A stretch of DNA of 64,000 nt from Chlorops oryzae (Eukaryota; Arthropoda; Insecta; Diptera; Chloropidae): positions 43,061,555-43,125,554 of the forward strand of contig CM035808.1 in assembly GCA_020466095.1 (NCBI GenBank), written 5' to 3'. Of the stretch, positions 46,970-59,158 are shown piece after piece. The position numbers and the translations under genes are program-made. Within the stretch, counting starts at the first letter, position 1. Each line of letters begins with the position of its first letter. The notes under the pieces are model-generated. The model had not been told where the DNA came from. It did no database searches and saw only the letters and a program-made list of their open reading frames with translations.

Positions 46970-49900
46970 GGTAAGTGTACAGAAGAGAGAGACTGAAAGA
47001 AAAACGAAAAGCTAGAAATGGAAAATGTAACATGGAAAAATGGCGTAAAAGCCGAGAAGACAATTTAGCGAGATATACCGGCAGACAATGTGTAGCAACA
47101 TGTTGAGCTGTTGCTGATAAAGACGGGCAACAAAAAAGACACAATGTCACCCCCCCATGTGCAGTAGTATAGCGCTGTTAGTCTGCGTCTGCTCCTCTAA
47201 ATATGCCAAAAAAAAAAATCGACCCCACCAGTCCGTCCGTCCAGCTGACCCCATGCTGTATGGCTATTGTAAAAAACTATTTAAATTTGAGCAGAAGCCG
47301 CACGATTTAGAACTTCTGTTTTCCGGGAAGCACATAACTTTTTTTTCTTTTGTGGTTTAAACTCATGGTTTTTCCGTTTATGTTGCTCAGTGATGTCTTT
47401 ATAGATCGGCAAGTCACAATTCTTCCTTCCTCTTTTCTTTTACAAAAGAACATTGCCCCGAAAGAACAAAAAATATGGCGTTGGTATTGTTGTTCTTTAC
47501 TCGTCCGCATCCAACCAAAATAATGAAAAAAAAAGCCAGTAGCAAATTTCTCGCCCTCTCTCATGACCATGGCTGTATAGTCGTCATTAGGTAAACAGCT
47601 GTCCCCCATATTTCCATTTTAGGGCTTGTTAATTTAGCTCACGTACTACATTCATACATACATGCTGGGATTGGGGTTCGGAAGCACAACAAAATTGGGG
47701 TAGTTCGCATAATTGCTGCACCCACTGCACTAGCTCTCGCCCTCCTCACGTATTCGTCCGTCCATCCGTTCCGCTAAACAAAATTGGCAGACTGCTTAGT
47801 TTAGCTGACGGTCGGGAGTAAATGTATGTATGTAGCGCGTTTAGTGGTTTTAATGAATACGCTTAAATAATAGGAAAAAAAAGGGACGTCCGCAACGTCA
47901 CAGCCAAATTGAGTTGCAAGTTCAAAGTTCGTTTTTTTGTTTTTTTTTTGGTGTTTGTAGCGAGAAACTCCATCGTAAGCATTCGGTAGAAAATTACATT
48001 TTAATTTAATAAGTTTCATTAGGGCTGCATTGTACGAAAGTGCCTTGTGCGTTTTGATCAACTTTTTGGCGATTGGCCTGAAAATTTTGAATGAGGAGCA
48101 CACCGCACGAGAGTTTCGAATATTGATTACAGTCCATCGTTTATGCTGGAATAATTTGACTATTAAGACGGGAAATTTAGTTACAAGGCATTTACTAGGC
48201 ATTAAGTGGATATATACATAGGTTGGCGGGCAAAACTACTGACGAGGCACATTCCGGGGTGCAATATGAGGCATTTTTGAATCAGTTTGTGCCGAAAAGC
48301 TGTTCGCAGAACAGAGATGATATTAAATTATTTTCCATTAAGCTCAAACACTTCGAAAATTGTTCCTTTTTGAAAATTTTTTTTTACCTATTTGATCACT
48401 TTTTTTTGGTCAATGTGCACATAGAAAAATTCGTTTCCAAATGTATATAGCAATATGTATACAGCAATATGTCTACAGCAATATTTTTCAGTAAATGTGC
48501 AATACTCAGATGTGAAGTAAATATTTTCCCTTCAATGGCAAGTAAGTATATTAGCTGCAACCTCTTCAAGGGTGAGAGACGGTTTAATTGATTCTTAAGT
48601 CCTTTAAAATCTGATAAGAATATACACTTTCGATGTAGGTACATGGTTCCCTCTAAAAGATGAGCAGCAATTAATTGTTTTCTCATGTAGTTTGCATAAA
48701 AAATTGACGTATTCATTTCTTATGGGGAAGTTAAGCTAAAAAGTCGGACACAACCCTGTGCAATCAATCCTTTTCGATTTCTTGCAAGCTCGATATTGGC
48801 GAAAGTAAAAGATTTATAGTACGTAATTTTCGATTCTTTTTTTTCATGTGTTCCATTGGGTACTTTACTTATGTAGCATTCGAATATGGGCTAAAAAAAG
48901 ATTAACGTGAAGTACCTACTGGAAGTAAGTGCCTAATCGGCAGCTTCCTAGTGGGAACTTCAATGAAATTGTGCCCAAAATAGCTCAGAATTACTTAAGT
49001 ACCTGAAGAAGTTAAAATGGTCGGAAAAAATACAATAGTACCTAAAAACTCATATATATGTATATGCCGCACAATAGCCCGATTATATGGATATGTGGCC
49101 TTTTGTAGCTTGTTTTTCTTTTTTTTGTCTGTTTTAGCTAATTATTTTTGGCTTTATTGGCTTTTTTCGAACTCAAACCACCTCCTGAATTCGAGGAATC
49201 ACAACATAAAACATTGTATTATTTTGCGAGTTAATTTTCTCCTGACCCTGTCCATTGGTAAAATGCAAATAAGCCCGATTTTCAATGATGAAAAACATGA
49301 GAGCAGTTTCCTTTTGCCGCTCAAGAGCGGTTCTTTCACATAGAGAAGCTAGCAACGGTGCGAATATGCTTTTCTGTAAAATTTTTCGTGGAAATATGAA
49401 GCCGATTCCTAGAAGTTTTTCATTATTAAATATTTTGCGAAAAAAAGGGTTTCTTTTCGAAAGATAAACAAAAGAATTATTGAATTCCGCCAAAAAAAAA
49501 TAAGCCGTTATCCTTTGTAGATAAGAAAGAATTACATGATATTTGAGAATAGGGTTTGAAATCTTTCCCGCAATAGAGGTTTGTAGCTTTTAATTGCATT
49601 CCAAGTTAAAACAAGATAAAGAATTTAAAAAAAATACAAGTATGGGTATTTCTTCTAAGAACACCATGGAAAAGAAACCGATTAAGATAGGCGGCAACTT
49701 TATGGTATAATTTTTTTGAGGGAAAAATAAACCAAAATTAATTAAAATTAATTGAAAAAAGGTTTAAGGTCAAAGTGAAATGACTCGTGGAAAGATTTCC
49801 TTTCAAGGATACGGAAGCTAAATTATAAAATTTCAAGACCATTTGACGCCATCAAGACGGAAGAACCACACACACACACTCGCACGCATACCTTAATATT

Positions 49901-51294
49901 GCTGGAGACTGATTTCTTTCTCTGTCTTGCTCTCTCTCTCTCTCTCTTTTTTTCCATAGCAATATAGGATGAGACTAGAAATGAAATGAACCAGAAGGAT
50001 TCACTTAAGGTTGCAACAAAAGGAAATTTGAAGAAAACGGAAAATTTTGGCAAAATACAAAAAGAATTGTGTTTACGAGGCACGAATATTGAGCGTGCAG
50101 CAACACCCACACAATCGGTTCGAATTTCGCAGAAAGAATGAACCGAACGAAAGAAACGCTGAAGATGACAGAGTATAGAATTTCGAGGAAAAGTGCTTCC
50201 TTTCGATAAGCGTAGAAAATTATGTAAGAAACGCAAAAGAAAAAGCAAAAAAAAAAAAAAAAATATAAAATTAAGGCAAAAGATTTGGGCACACTGATTA
50301 AAAATAGCATAGATCCGATCCGGTGGCACATCAAGAAAATTGCGGCATAGAAGAAGTTGCGTCTGGAAAATTTTATGATTTGCCCTTGCCGCCGTTCGTC
50401 TGTGACACAATAAATTTAATCCATACAGATGAACGAAATAGATTGGGCCAGGCGCCAACGAAATGTCACCCACAGCACAGAGCGAGTGCGAGAGACAGAG
50501 AGAGCAAAAGAGTGAACGTGGAAAGGCATAAAATCCGAGGGTGGCTGCTGACTGGGTGACTAACAGAATAACAACAGAATGAACGACCGAATGAATGACT
50601 GAATGACGGAATGACTGAATGAAGGACTCAAGGAGGAACGATGCCGTAGCGAGAACATTCGGACACAATTTTTGATGATGTAAATCACCCTTACGGTCTC
50701 ATTTCTTCTAGATTCTCTAGTTTGCCATTCTCGTTAAGGTTGCGCACTTCTATTCCAATTCTTTTCTTCTCCTTACGGCCTCTTTTTTTTTTGATTTCAT
50801 GTTAATAATTCTTCTCTAAAGATTTACTCACATCGCTTTTGATGATACGTTTCGGTATGCTAACCCTCACACTCAAACACTCACACACACACACACATTC
50901 ATTGGCATGCCACGCACACACAATTGTGCCAGGAATTGCGTAATCTTGTGGTGCTTACCCTCTATACGGCGATACTGTCTCTGAGTCTCAAGTACCCAAA
51001 TAAAATTGAAGGAGAAAAGCGATAAATTGACAGCAGCAGCAAAGAAGCGGCAGCAGCGGCAGTAATAGCGGAAGCAACATATCAGGATTAAATTTGCGGC
51101 AATGAATTGTGAGCTTAATGAAGTAAATTCCCGGAAATCGCTGAAAATTGTGGTCTGAAGCGAAATGATTTTCGTTCAGGGATTAACAATAGAGAATAGT
51201 TTAAAGCGCAATTTACGACAATTGGCAATTGAAACTATTGCAAAGAGGGCAAAAGGAGAGCAAGGAGATCAATAGTTGAGCTTGTTTCCATATC
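46970..51294. other. No supported gene
   Basis: Short (AC)n and (TC)n tracts lie at 49866-49880 and 49926-49948. A minus-strand frame of 281 codons (49823-50668) contains serine/histidine-rich stretches and poly-T-derived phenylalanines without a domain. A CAGCAGCAGCAAAG / GCGGCAGCAGCGGC patch at 51030-51062 looks like UTR or low complexity; on the minus strand it leads to a donor-like GAGG-GTAAGC near 50957. Confidence 0.4.
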
Positions 51295-52544
51295 GATGAG
51301 GCCAGGCGCGCAGCCAGGGGGGCGGTTTTGGGGGTTCAAACCCCCCCCAAATTAAGGAAAAAATACGCCACACAGCCGCTTACATTTCTACACCGCCGTC
51401 CTACAAACTCTTTTATTAAGTTTTATGATGCAATAATTTTAGCTCTTGACCGAATTTCCTCTTGGAATGATCAAAATGTGTCAAGTCAGTCTAATTTATT
51501 AAAATGTGCCTTACAAAAAGGCGAATTTCTTATATCTCTTCATTGTATAAACCAAGTTTTTAGTTACACATTTGTTTTATGTAAATATTTACAAGGTAGA
51601 AACATTGATCTCAAATATACTGTTGTCCTAGCAGATATATGCTTAGAGAATATTCAAACCTTTAGAAGTAACGCTGAGGAAGAATTTCAGAAATTGTTTA
51701 AAAACGCTGAGAAGCAAGCTTTATCAAGCGGACTTATTTTGCAAAAACCTAGGCTCGCACATTCTCAGGACCACGAAGCACATTTTCATACTAAAAGTGT
51801 TGAATATTATTATCGTATTTCCCTTTATTTACCTTTTGTGGATGCATTTATTGTCAACTTAACCAATCGCTTTTCAAAACACAAGGATATTCTTCTTGGT
51901 TTTCAAGTTTTATTTCCTCAAAGCGATACTGCAAAAGTTGATGATTTTTTAGACAAATTTAAAAAACTCTTTCAGTTTTATCAAGATGATTTAGAGGGAA
52001 ATTTTGATGATTCAAAAATGGAGCTCACTGTTTGGTATAAATTAATTAATAATTTAGAAAAAAATGAAAGACCAAAAACAGTGTTTGACGCTATAAAATT
52101 TTGTAAAAAAGATATTTTACCAAATATTTTTAATTTATGAACTATTTTGGCTATTCTTCCAATAACCACATGTGAAAATGAGAGATCGTTTTCAACTCTC
52201 CGCCGACTCAAAACTTATCTTAGATCTACAATGACAGAACAGAGGTTAAATGCCTTAGCACTCCTCCACGTCCATCGAGATCTTACTCCCAGTGTAGAGG
52301 ACATACCAAATAAACTTGCTGAAAGCAAGCGCAGACTTAACATTGCGCTTTAAATTGAATAAGTTCCGTCGAAAATACTTTTTTTTTACTTTGTACACCT
52401 TATAAAAATGTAAAATATTTATGTAAATATATTTTAATGATCTATTTTGTAAGCTTTTCACGAAAATAAAAACAAAAAATATTTAGAAAAATTTTCTGCG
52501 AACCCCCCCCAAATTGAAATCCTGGCTGCGCGCCTGGATGAGGC
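51295..52544 (+). mobile_element. Short hAT transposon with perfect ends and target duplication
   Basis: The 8-bp duplication GATGAGGC is present at 51295-51302 and 52537-52544. The element (51303-52536, 1234 bp) has 16-bp perfect inverted ends CAGGCGCGCAGCCAGG. Just inside both ends the string AACCCCCCCCAAATT occurs in direct orientation (51339-51353 and 52501-52515). It encodes only the C-terminal half of a transposase. Exact TIRs and duplication indicate a fairly recent insertion of an internally deleted copy. Confidence 0.95.
51328..52353 (+). pseudogene. C-terminal part of a hAT transposase, one stop codon
   Basis: The frame runs from inside the left terminal repeat to TGA at 52138-52140 and then, in the same frame, on to TAA at 52351-52353. 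The last part reads ..ILPITTCENERSFSTLRRLK.. and ..MTEQRLNALALLHVH.., the hAT dimerisation domain near the C-terminus (ENERSFSTLRRLKTYLRSTM pattern of the ZMYM/PRKR-repressor-like group). The first part (..YTVVLADICLENIQTFRSNA..) is the helical region before it. There is no ATG until late in the frame, and the BED finger and the catalytic D-D-E region are absent. The single TGA is the only in-frame break. It cannot make an active enzyme. Confidence 0.88.
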
Positions 52545-54706
52545 ACAATATGTTGAAATAAACCACATAGGAAGAACGAATTCGGAGGATTAGGAGGATG
52601 CTTCATTGAGTTTTCTGATAATTGAAATTAAATGTTCTATTTTAACTCATCTGTTCAAATTATTCAGAGAAGCACTCTCTTCAGAGACCTACACTCATTT
52701 TTTATTAAATACAATCGATTTTCAGTAATCCTTTTGAGCGATATAATTTTCATGCTGCAGCAAAACTCCAATGATTGCAATAATTGCTATCAACTATATA
52801 CGTCCGGTGTTTATTAACGGCTATCGCTTTAATAGAGGCAGAGCGACAGACAAAAATCCGAAATAGTTCTCCCGAAATTCCCATGATAATAAATTTATTA
52901 ACAGCCGACAAAATCAACGCTCTAGATAGACAGTAATCACACACACACACACACACGAATCCATATCGACCAAGCAGACAGACATCGGAAATAGAGTGAA
53001 CAACCCAAAAATTGAATTGAATGCAATAATCACGCACAATACAGACCAACGAACCATCATCGCCCACATTACCACCATCAATATGAACATCAACATCGAA
53101 AACGCCAACGTCATGATGCCATCAGAGCATCGCCAACATGTTCACCAGCAACATATCGCCATCGACATATCATCTCCTCTTCGAGAAAAAAAATCCCCGG
53201 GAAAAATGCGACCAATGCGAGATGAATCAATTAAAACTGATTGAAGTTTATAGATTTCTTTCCTGTCTTTTTTTCTCTTATTTTTATTTTTTTTTGTCTA
53301 TATTTCGTCTGAATATGTTATCGCGAAGTAAATACATGCATTGATTGCATGGCCATACACATGCACTTGAGAGTTTCTGTTTTGTAGAGAAATTGAAATA
53401 CAGAATAGCGCATATGCCCTTATTTTTGGTCCGGATTAAGAGCAAATTGTACCAACATTCGAATCCATGTTGCATAACAGCAGCAGCAGCAGCAGCAGCA
53501 ACGGAACTAACCAACCGCACACATGCAAACACATGCACAATCGCGTCGATTATCGAGGGGATGAGGAAATACCCAAAGTTGCAATTGAGAAGTTAACAGA
53601 AGACGGGGAAACGGAAGGGCGAGTGAAAGTGGAAAAGGAAGCGTGACTGCAACTGGAAAATGTGATTAAAAGCAAACGATGACATCTTTACAATTCATAC
53701 CGAAAAAGGAATATACATGATTTCCCTCGAAGAACTTCATCTGGGGAGAACGAACTACGTACTCCAAATGTTTTAGGGTCGTTGTAGGAAAGTGCGAAAA
53801 TTTTTGCTTAAGAAAAAAAAAGAACGAGCATCAAAAGGGAAAGGGAATGGAGGACGACTTAGTGCGGAGTCGATTTCATCTTTTGTGTGAAGTCAGATTA
53901 GTTTTACGAAAGATTTACGATCGGGGTTGATTGCATCAAATCGCATTCGCACCCGGAGAAGAATACGGGTATGTTTTCTTGGGTCGCTGTGTACTTCGTG
54001 TGACCGACCAATAATCCTCTGAATAAATGATTAGATCCACGAGTTATATGAAATGACGCGAAATGTTGAATAAGACACCGCGGCACTGAGACACTGAGAT
54101 CTTTCTGAGGACTGAGTACTGAGGACTGAGATAAAATGCGCTGTTCTGCTCAGCTGTCCGGCAATCGGTGGCTTGTGGTTGTGATTACAATCGCCTTGCG
54201 GAGCAATTTTGATTGCTACATCTTCATCTTTATTCACATCTTTCACGCTTTCGCTTTCCGGTGATTCTTTTCGTTTTTTCTGATTTCCCTTTTTTTCCAG
54301 ACTAGGGTTGGTCGCTTGCTAGCTCTTGTTGATTGTAATTGATGCGTTCTGTTGGTTAAGGCGATATCCCCTGCAGTTCAAAGTCAATATCAGATGAAAT
54401 TGATCCCCGCATACGATTTATAGCTCTTGGAAGGTGGGAGTGAAGCAAAAAAAAAAATAATGGGTGACTGCTCTCGATGTGGCAATAAATCTCTCGATTT
54501 GCTTATAAACGGTTAAGGAAATAAAATAAAAAATCTGTTCGAAAATTCTTCAAATGCTTTCGAATTAAATGAAGTCGGGTGGGGGGTAGTGCTGGAGGCC
54601 GCTACGTCCGATAGGAAAAAACATGAAGTTGCCTTTAAGGCGATTTATAACGAATTAAAAAAAGTGAAAACCACAAAACATTATGATCGTATGTGTTAGG
54701 CATGAC
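52545..54706. other. No supported gene; microsatellites
   Basis: (AC)n at 52937-52957 and (CAG)8 at 53478-53501 are present. ACTGAGGACTGAGTACTGAGGA-type short repeats occur at 54090-54130. Frames on both strands over 52.9-53.3 kb contradict each other and have no domain. Confidence 0.45.
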
Positions 54707-55112
54707 TTAAAAATATCGATACTTTGAAAAATCGATATATTTGAACATCGATACAAAATTTGTGAGTGATATTTTAAATTTCCATATATCGGAAATCGAT
54801 GTTCAAAATCCAATTTCGAAAAACGATATTTTTGGGGCATCGCCTGTGTGTTTCGGGGAAAGAGAAGTTTGTTGAAGTTCAAAACAGGCATTTTGTTCGA
54901 CAAAAGAATGCAGAATAAACATTTTCGATAAACCGATACATCGAAATAGTTTTTGCAATGAGTAAACACAGCCGGTAGCCTTTCTAATATTTACAAAAAT
55001 TATAAAAATTCGGAGGTCGCTGAAAATATCCAAAAATCTGATAAAACTAAATATCTATAATTCTTTCAGACGGTATTATCGAAGTCGATACTTTCGCCAA
55101 TATCGCCCATCC
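54707..55112. promoter_or_regulatory. Cluster of CGATA/ATCGAT motifs near the gene's 3' side
   Basis: TATCGATAC, ATCGATATA, CATCGATAC, AATCGATGTT, ACGATATTTT, TTCGATAAACCGATACATCG and, at the right end, TATTATCGAAGTCGATAC, AATATCGCCCATCCCTA are packed into about 400 bp. In Drosophila TATCGATA is the DREF site, CGATA the BEAF-32 core and CATCCCTA resembles a housekeeping core-promoter motif. The cluster may be a promoter or boundary element, or the ends of an unrecognised repeat. Confidence 0.4.
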
Positions 55113-55224
55113 CTAGAATGTGTGTGGACTCTTCTGACTCTCCAGTGGTGCCAATTAGAATATTTGTGTCGATTTTATTTCGCTCAACAGCGGGACAGCT
55201 AAATCAGTAAGAAAAAATTGTCTA

Positions 55225-55280
55225 CTTACCACCACAACACTCCATTTCTTGCATAGATTTCTAAACGCTCGTTGGCAGCA
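55225..55280 (-). other. Exon extension downstream of the stop, with a consensus donor
   Basis: After the TGA at 55281-55283 the minus strand continues 51 bases to GTTGTGGTG-GTAAGTAG, a strong splice donor (GTAAG at 55229-55225). The coding frame stays open from the stop to the donor (17 codons, ..RAFRNLCKKWSVVV). Either the 3'UTR is spliced, or an isoform reads on by an alternative upstream splice or stop readthrough. Confidence 0.4.
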
Positions 55281-57584
55281 TCACGGTTTTATCGACCAAA
55301 AGTTCTTCTTCGGCTTCGTTCCCGTAGATGCTGATGACGCCGAAATCGAACGTCCCGACGAACGCTGTGTATCCGAGCAGCGTCGTGCATAGTTAAATGG
55401 TGACATTGCAGCCGCCAACAGGCCGCCTCCGACTCCTCCGCCACTGCTGCCACCACGTCCACTTAGACCGCCATTTGCACCTAAGACTGCAGCGGTGGCG
55501 CCACTTACTCCACCGATGGCCGGAATCATGCCAATGCCTTGATCCTCCGAGGAAGCCATGCTGCTCTTCGATGTTGACGTACCGGACGCTGTTGAGGACC
55601 GACAACTTCTTACATTGTGTTGCAAAATTGGAGTTTGCAATTGGTGGTGGTGGTGGTGGTGGTGTGTTGCGTGTGAAATTATTGATGCATCAAGTGCATG
55701 ATGGGGCGTACCTGTTTTATAGTACCGCAGACTTTCATTGTAACTGGCCCCGCTACTGCTGCCGCTGCCGCTGAAACCACTATCCAAATCGCCTTCATCG
55801 AATTCTGGATTAACGCACGAACTGTGCGTATGATCCTTAAGTTCAATGGAATTGAGTGTCGACGAGAGATTCTCCAAACTGGCATGGGATAGTGTACGAT
55901 GTTGTTGTGACGACGATGAGCCCGATGACAAGGACATCGAAGCACCACCCAGCAGACCGCCACGTCGTGGTCGTGATGCTGTCGAAGAAGCCGCTGCATT
56001 CGATGAGGAGGATGATGAAGCCGTGGCTGCTGAAGCCGCAGCAGCTGCGGCGGCGGCGGCGGCTGCTGCACTTGTCGTCGGTTCATCGTCATCATCATGA
56101 TTTGGGCTAACATCCGGCGGAGTCGGTGGCATGATTAAAGCTTCCAACGATAAATTGAGCTCATCTAGCACCCGGAAATGGTTATGCTGTACGCGGCGTA
56201 GCTCCTCTTTGACATTGACCACATTTGATGTCGCAATGCGATTATCGGAGAGTACTTTACGTATCTTCTGCTCGTTGACCTCTTCGTAGAGATTTTCCGT
56301 CGTGCCGTAGCGTGTCGTATATGTATGCCTATCGTCGGTGCTCGGCGAGGATGAGTTCGACTGACCGCTATTCGACTTAGAACGAAAACCTTTTGCTAGT
56401 AAGGCGCGTATTGAATTACGCGGTGGACTCTTTGATGTGCCCGCAGCACCGGCAATCTGCGATACTGGCACGATCGCCGGACCTTCCTTGTGCGGTATAT
56501 TAGTATGACATTTAGCTGCGCCAGGTTCATAGTAGGCATACGAATAGACATGATTCATTGGACCGGCGACCGCAGAAGAAGATGCCGATGCCACAGCCGG
56601 TGCAATACCACCACCACCAACAGCTCCATGACCCAATGGGTAGCACTGTTGTTGTTGTGGCTGTTGCTGATGGTGTGTCGGTGATGACATTTGCGTCTGA
56701 TGCAATGGTGTGGACGATGGTGTTACTACACCCGCCGCAAAACCATACTCCAACGAAGAAGCCGACGATGAGGAATGCGTTCCCGGCTCGAAACGTTCCA
56801 TTGTTGCTGCGATATTCTTGCGTGTCCACTTGACCTGAAGGAGAATGGGAAAGACACACACAAATCAGTGAATTAGTACTGGAATGAATAACTGATTGAA
56901 ATGAAAGCGACTTACCTGTTGTTCGACGTCCATTTTATGATTACTACGACGACTATGGCCACGGCGACGCCTTTCGGTAAATGCCTCGGCTACATTGCAC
57001 AGACCATTGCTACTGTGCAGTAGTAAATGCTCACTGCTCATGCCATGATTGCTGCTGTGCCCGTTCGTGTGCGCCGAAGCTGGGACCATACAAAATTCTA
57101 TGCTATCTACGTCGTCCGGAAATATCAGATCGTTGGGATGATGATGGCCGACCGTACCCAGTAGGGCACTGGCGCCCAACGTATTCGAGTTGACGATGTG
57201 TGCGCCGCCACCGCCACTGCCACCACCATGTGTTGTGCCGTGCATAGCGACGCTACGTGACGATTTACTCGAGGACATCGTCTTCGGATGTCGCATGGAC
57301 ATGGATAGCGCCTGCTGCTGCTGTTGCTGCTGTTGTTGTTGTTGTTGTTGTTGATGGTGATGCTGGTGCTGTAAAAGAAGATGTTGTTGCTGATGCTGAT
57401 GTTGATGCGGATATTGCTGATGATGTGTGTTGTTGGTCGCCTGCAATGGATGTATATTGTTGCCGGCTGTTGATGTTGTTGCACCCGTGTGCGGATAATC
57501 GGTGGGTGGAGAAAAATTCGTAAATTGAGGTGATGCTGGACGTGCTTGAAATTTTGCCGTTCCAGGGTACATTGCGTTGTGCAT
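55281..57584 (-). CDS. Two-exon gene for a ~740-residue low-complexity scaffold-like protein
   Basis: Coding exons are 56916-57584 (223 codons) and 55281-56834 (517 codons plus TGA), joined in phase 0 at ..MDVEQQ / VKWTRKN... ATG 57584 is the first in frame; TGA lies six codons upstream. Exon 1 has a His/Gln-rich tract (residues ~54-91), a GGGSGGGG linker (~120-127) and a basic ERRRRGHSRR cluster (~204-213). Exon 2 has the best-conserved-looking parts: ..KEGPAIVPVSQIAGAAGTSK.. (339-358), RNSIRALLAKGFRSKS (362-377), NLYEEVNEQKIRKVLSDNR (404-422) and a helix-forming VKEELRRVQHNHFRVLDELN (431-450) followed by PPTPP. Then come acidic, poly-Ala, Ser-rich, poly-His and Gly-rich segments, ending KPKKNFWSIKP. 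There is no membrane segment. YEEV resembles a Src-type SH2 ligand, so an adaptor role is possible (inference). I do not recognise the gene. Confidence 0.82.
56835..56915 (-). other. 81-bp intron of the gene at 55281-57584
   Basis: The minus strand reads CAACAG-GTAAGTCGC at the donor and CCCATTCTCCTTCAG-GTCAAG at the acceptor. The intron is short, as is common in flies, and translating through it yields a stop-free but unlikely ..VSRFHFNQLF.. extension before termination. Joining the exons keeps the frame. Confidence 0.85.
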
Positions 57585-57777
57585 TGTCGGCGCAACGGTT
57601 CAGCCCGTGAGCAGCACGACTACACTTGAACTCTAAATTTCGAATAGAGGACAATTTTTTTGAGCAACGTGAACTTATTATGCTTGTTCACGACGTTCGG
57701 CTAGCGTTGAACAACTCATTCAACTAGGCATGCCTTCCGTGGAGTGTCCTTCAGTAAATGCTGACCATTTGACGAGT
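57585..57777 (-). other. Probable 5'UTR exon of the gene, with upstream acceptor
   Basis: On the minus strand GAACTTTTTTCAG ends at 57778, a good acceptor about 193 bp before the start codon. The segment between has a short upstream ATG frame and stops in the main frame, so it would be leader. Earlier exons and the promoter are not identified. Confidence 0.38.
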
Positions 57778-58055
57778 CTGAAAAAAGTTCTCCTCGAAGA
57801 TGCAATTTTATTAAAATTGTCCTTGGAGTATATTCAATCAGACATCCGATTCTGTAGCCTGGATTTGTATGAATAGCCTGAAAAGTAACGAGAAAGAGAG
57901 AGAGAGGATGAGAAAGGGAAAAAAAGAAATGGAAAGAAAAATCCCTGTCGGTTTATTTGTTCGTCTCCCATTGTAGACTTATGGATTCAATCTTTCACCT
58001 TAGCTTAAATTTTCAATCAGCAAGAGAAATTTAAGGCCTTTGTATTGTGTATGTA
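57778..58055. other. Intron or upstream DNA; short GA tract
   Basis: A GAGAGAGAGAG patch lies at 57893-57905. If the acceptor at 57778 is used, this is intron sequence of the minus-strand gene. No further feature is visible. Confidence 0.35.
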
Positions 58056-58110
58056 CAGTCGAGGCTGGATAATGTGAATTACGGATGGAGTGGATACCTT
58101 GGTGGTGTGA
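58054..58110 (+). mobile_element. Pogo/Tigger-like terminal sequence
   Basis: TA followed by CAGTCGAGGCTGGATAATGT at 58054-58075 resembles the TA-CAGT.. ends of pogo/Tigger elements, which contain a GATAA..GAA pattern. No matching CACTG-TA end was found on the other side of the GA tract. GGTTGGATAGTGTGAACACC near 59304 carries a similar inner motif. Confidence 0.3.
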
Positions 58111-58235
58111 ATACATGGACTGAGGCTTATACAATTGATTACACAGCTATTCTAATATTTCAGGGGAAGGCCGTACAAAATAAAATTTGGAGAACGTTAG
58201 GGTCTGGGTGCAATAGTTCTAGAGAAATGTGTGAG

Positions 58236-59158
<923 letters not shown>

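Noticed and set aside
49823..50668. 281-codon minus-strand frame
   Set aside because: Composition follows T-runs and GA/AC tracts (poly-Phe, VRVCVCG); no conserved motif.
55393..57654. Several frames on both strands overlapping the two-exon gene
   Set aside because: They are rich in Arg/His/Val from GC-rich repeats of the true exons and have no splice continuity.
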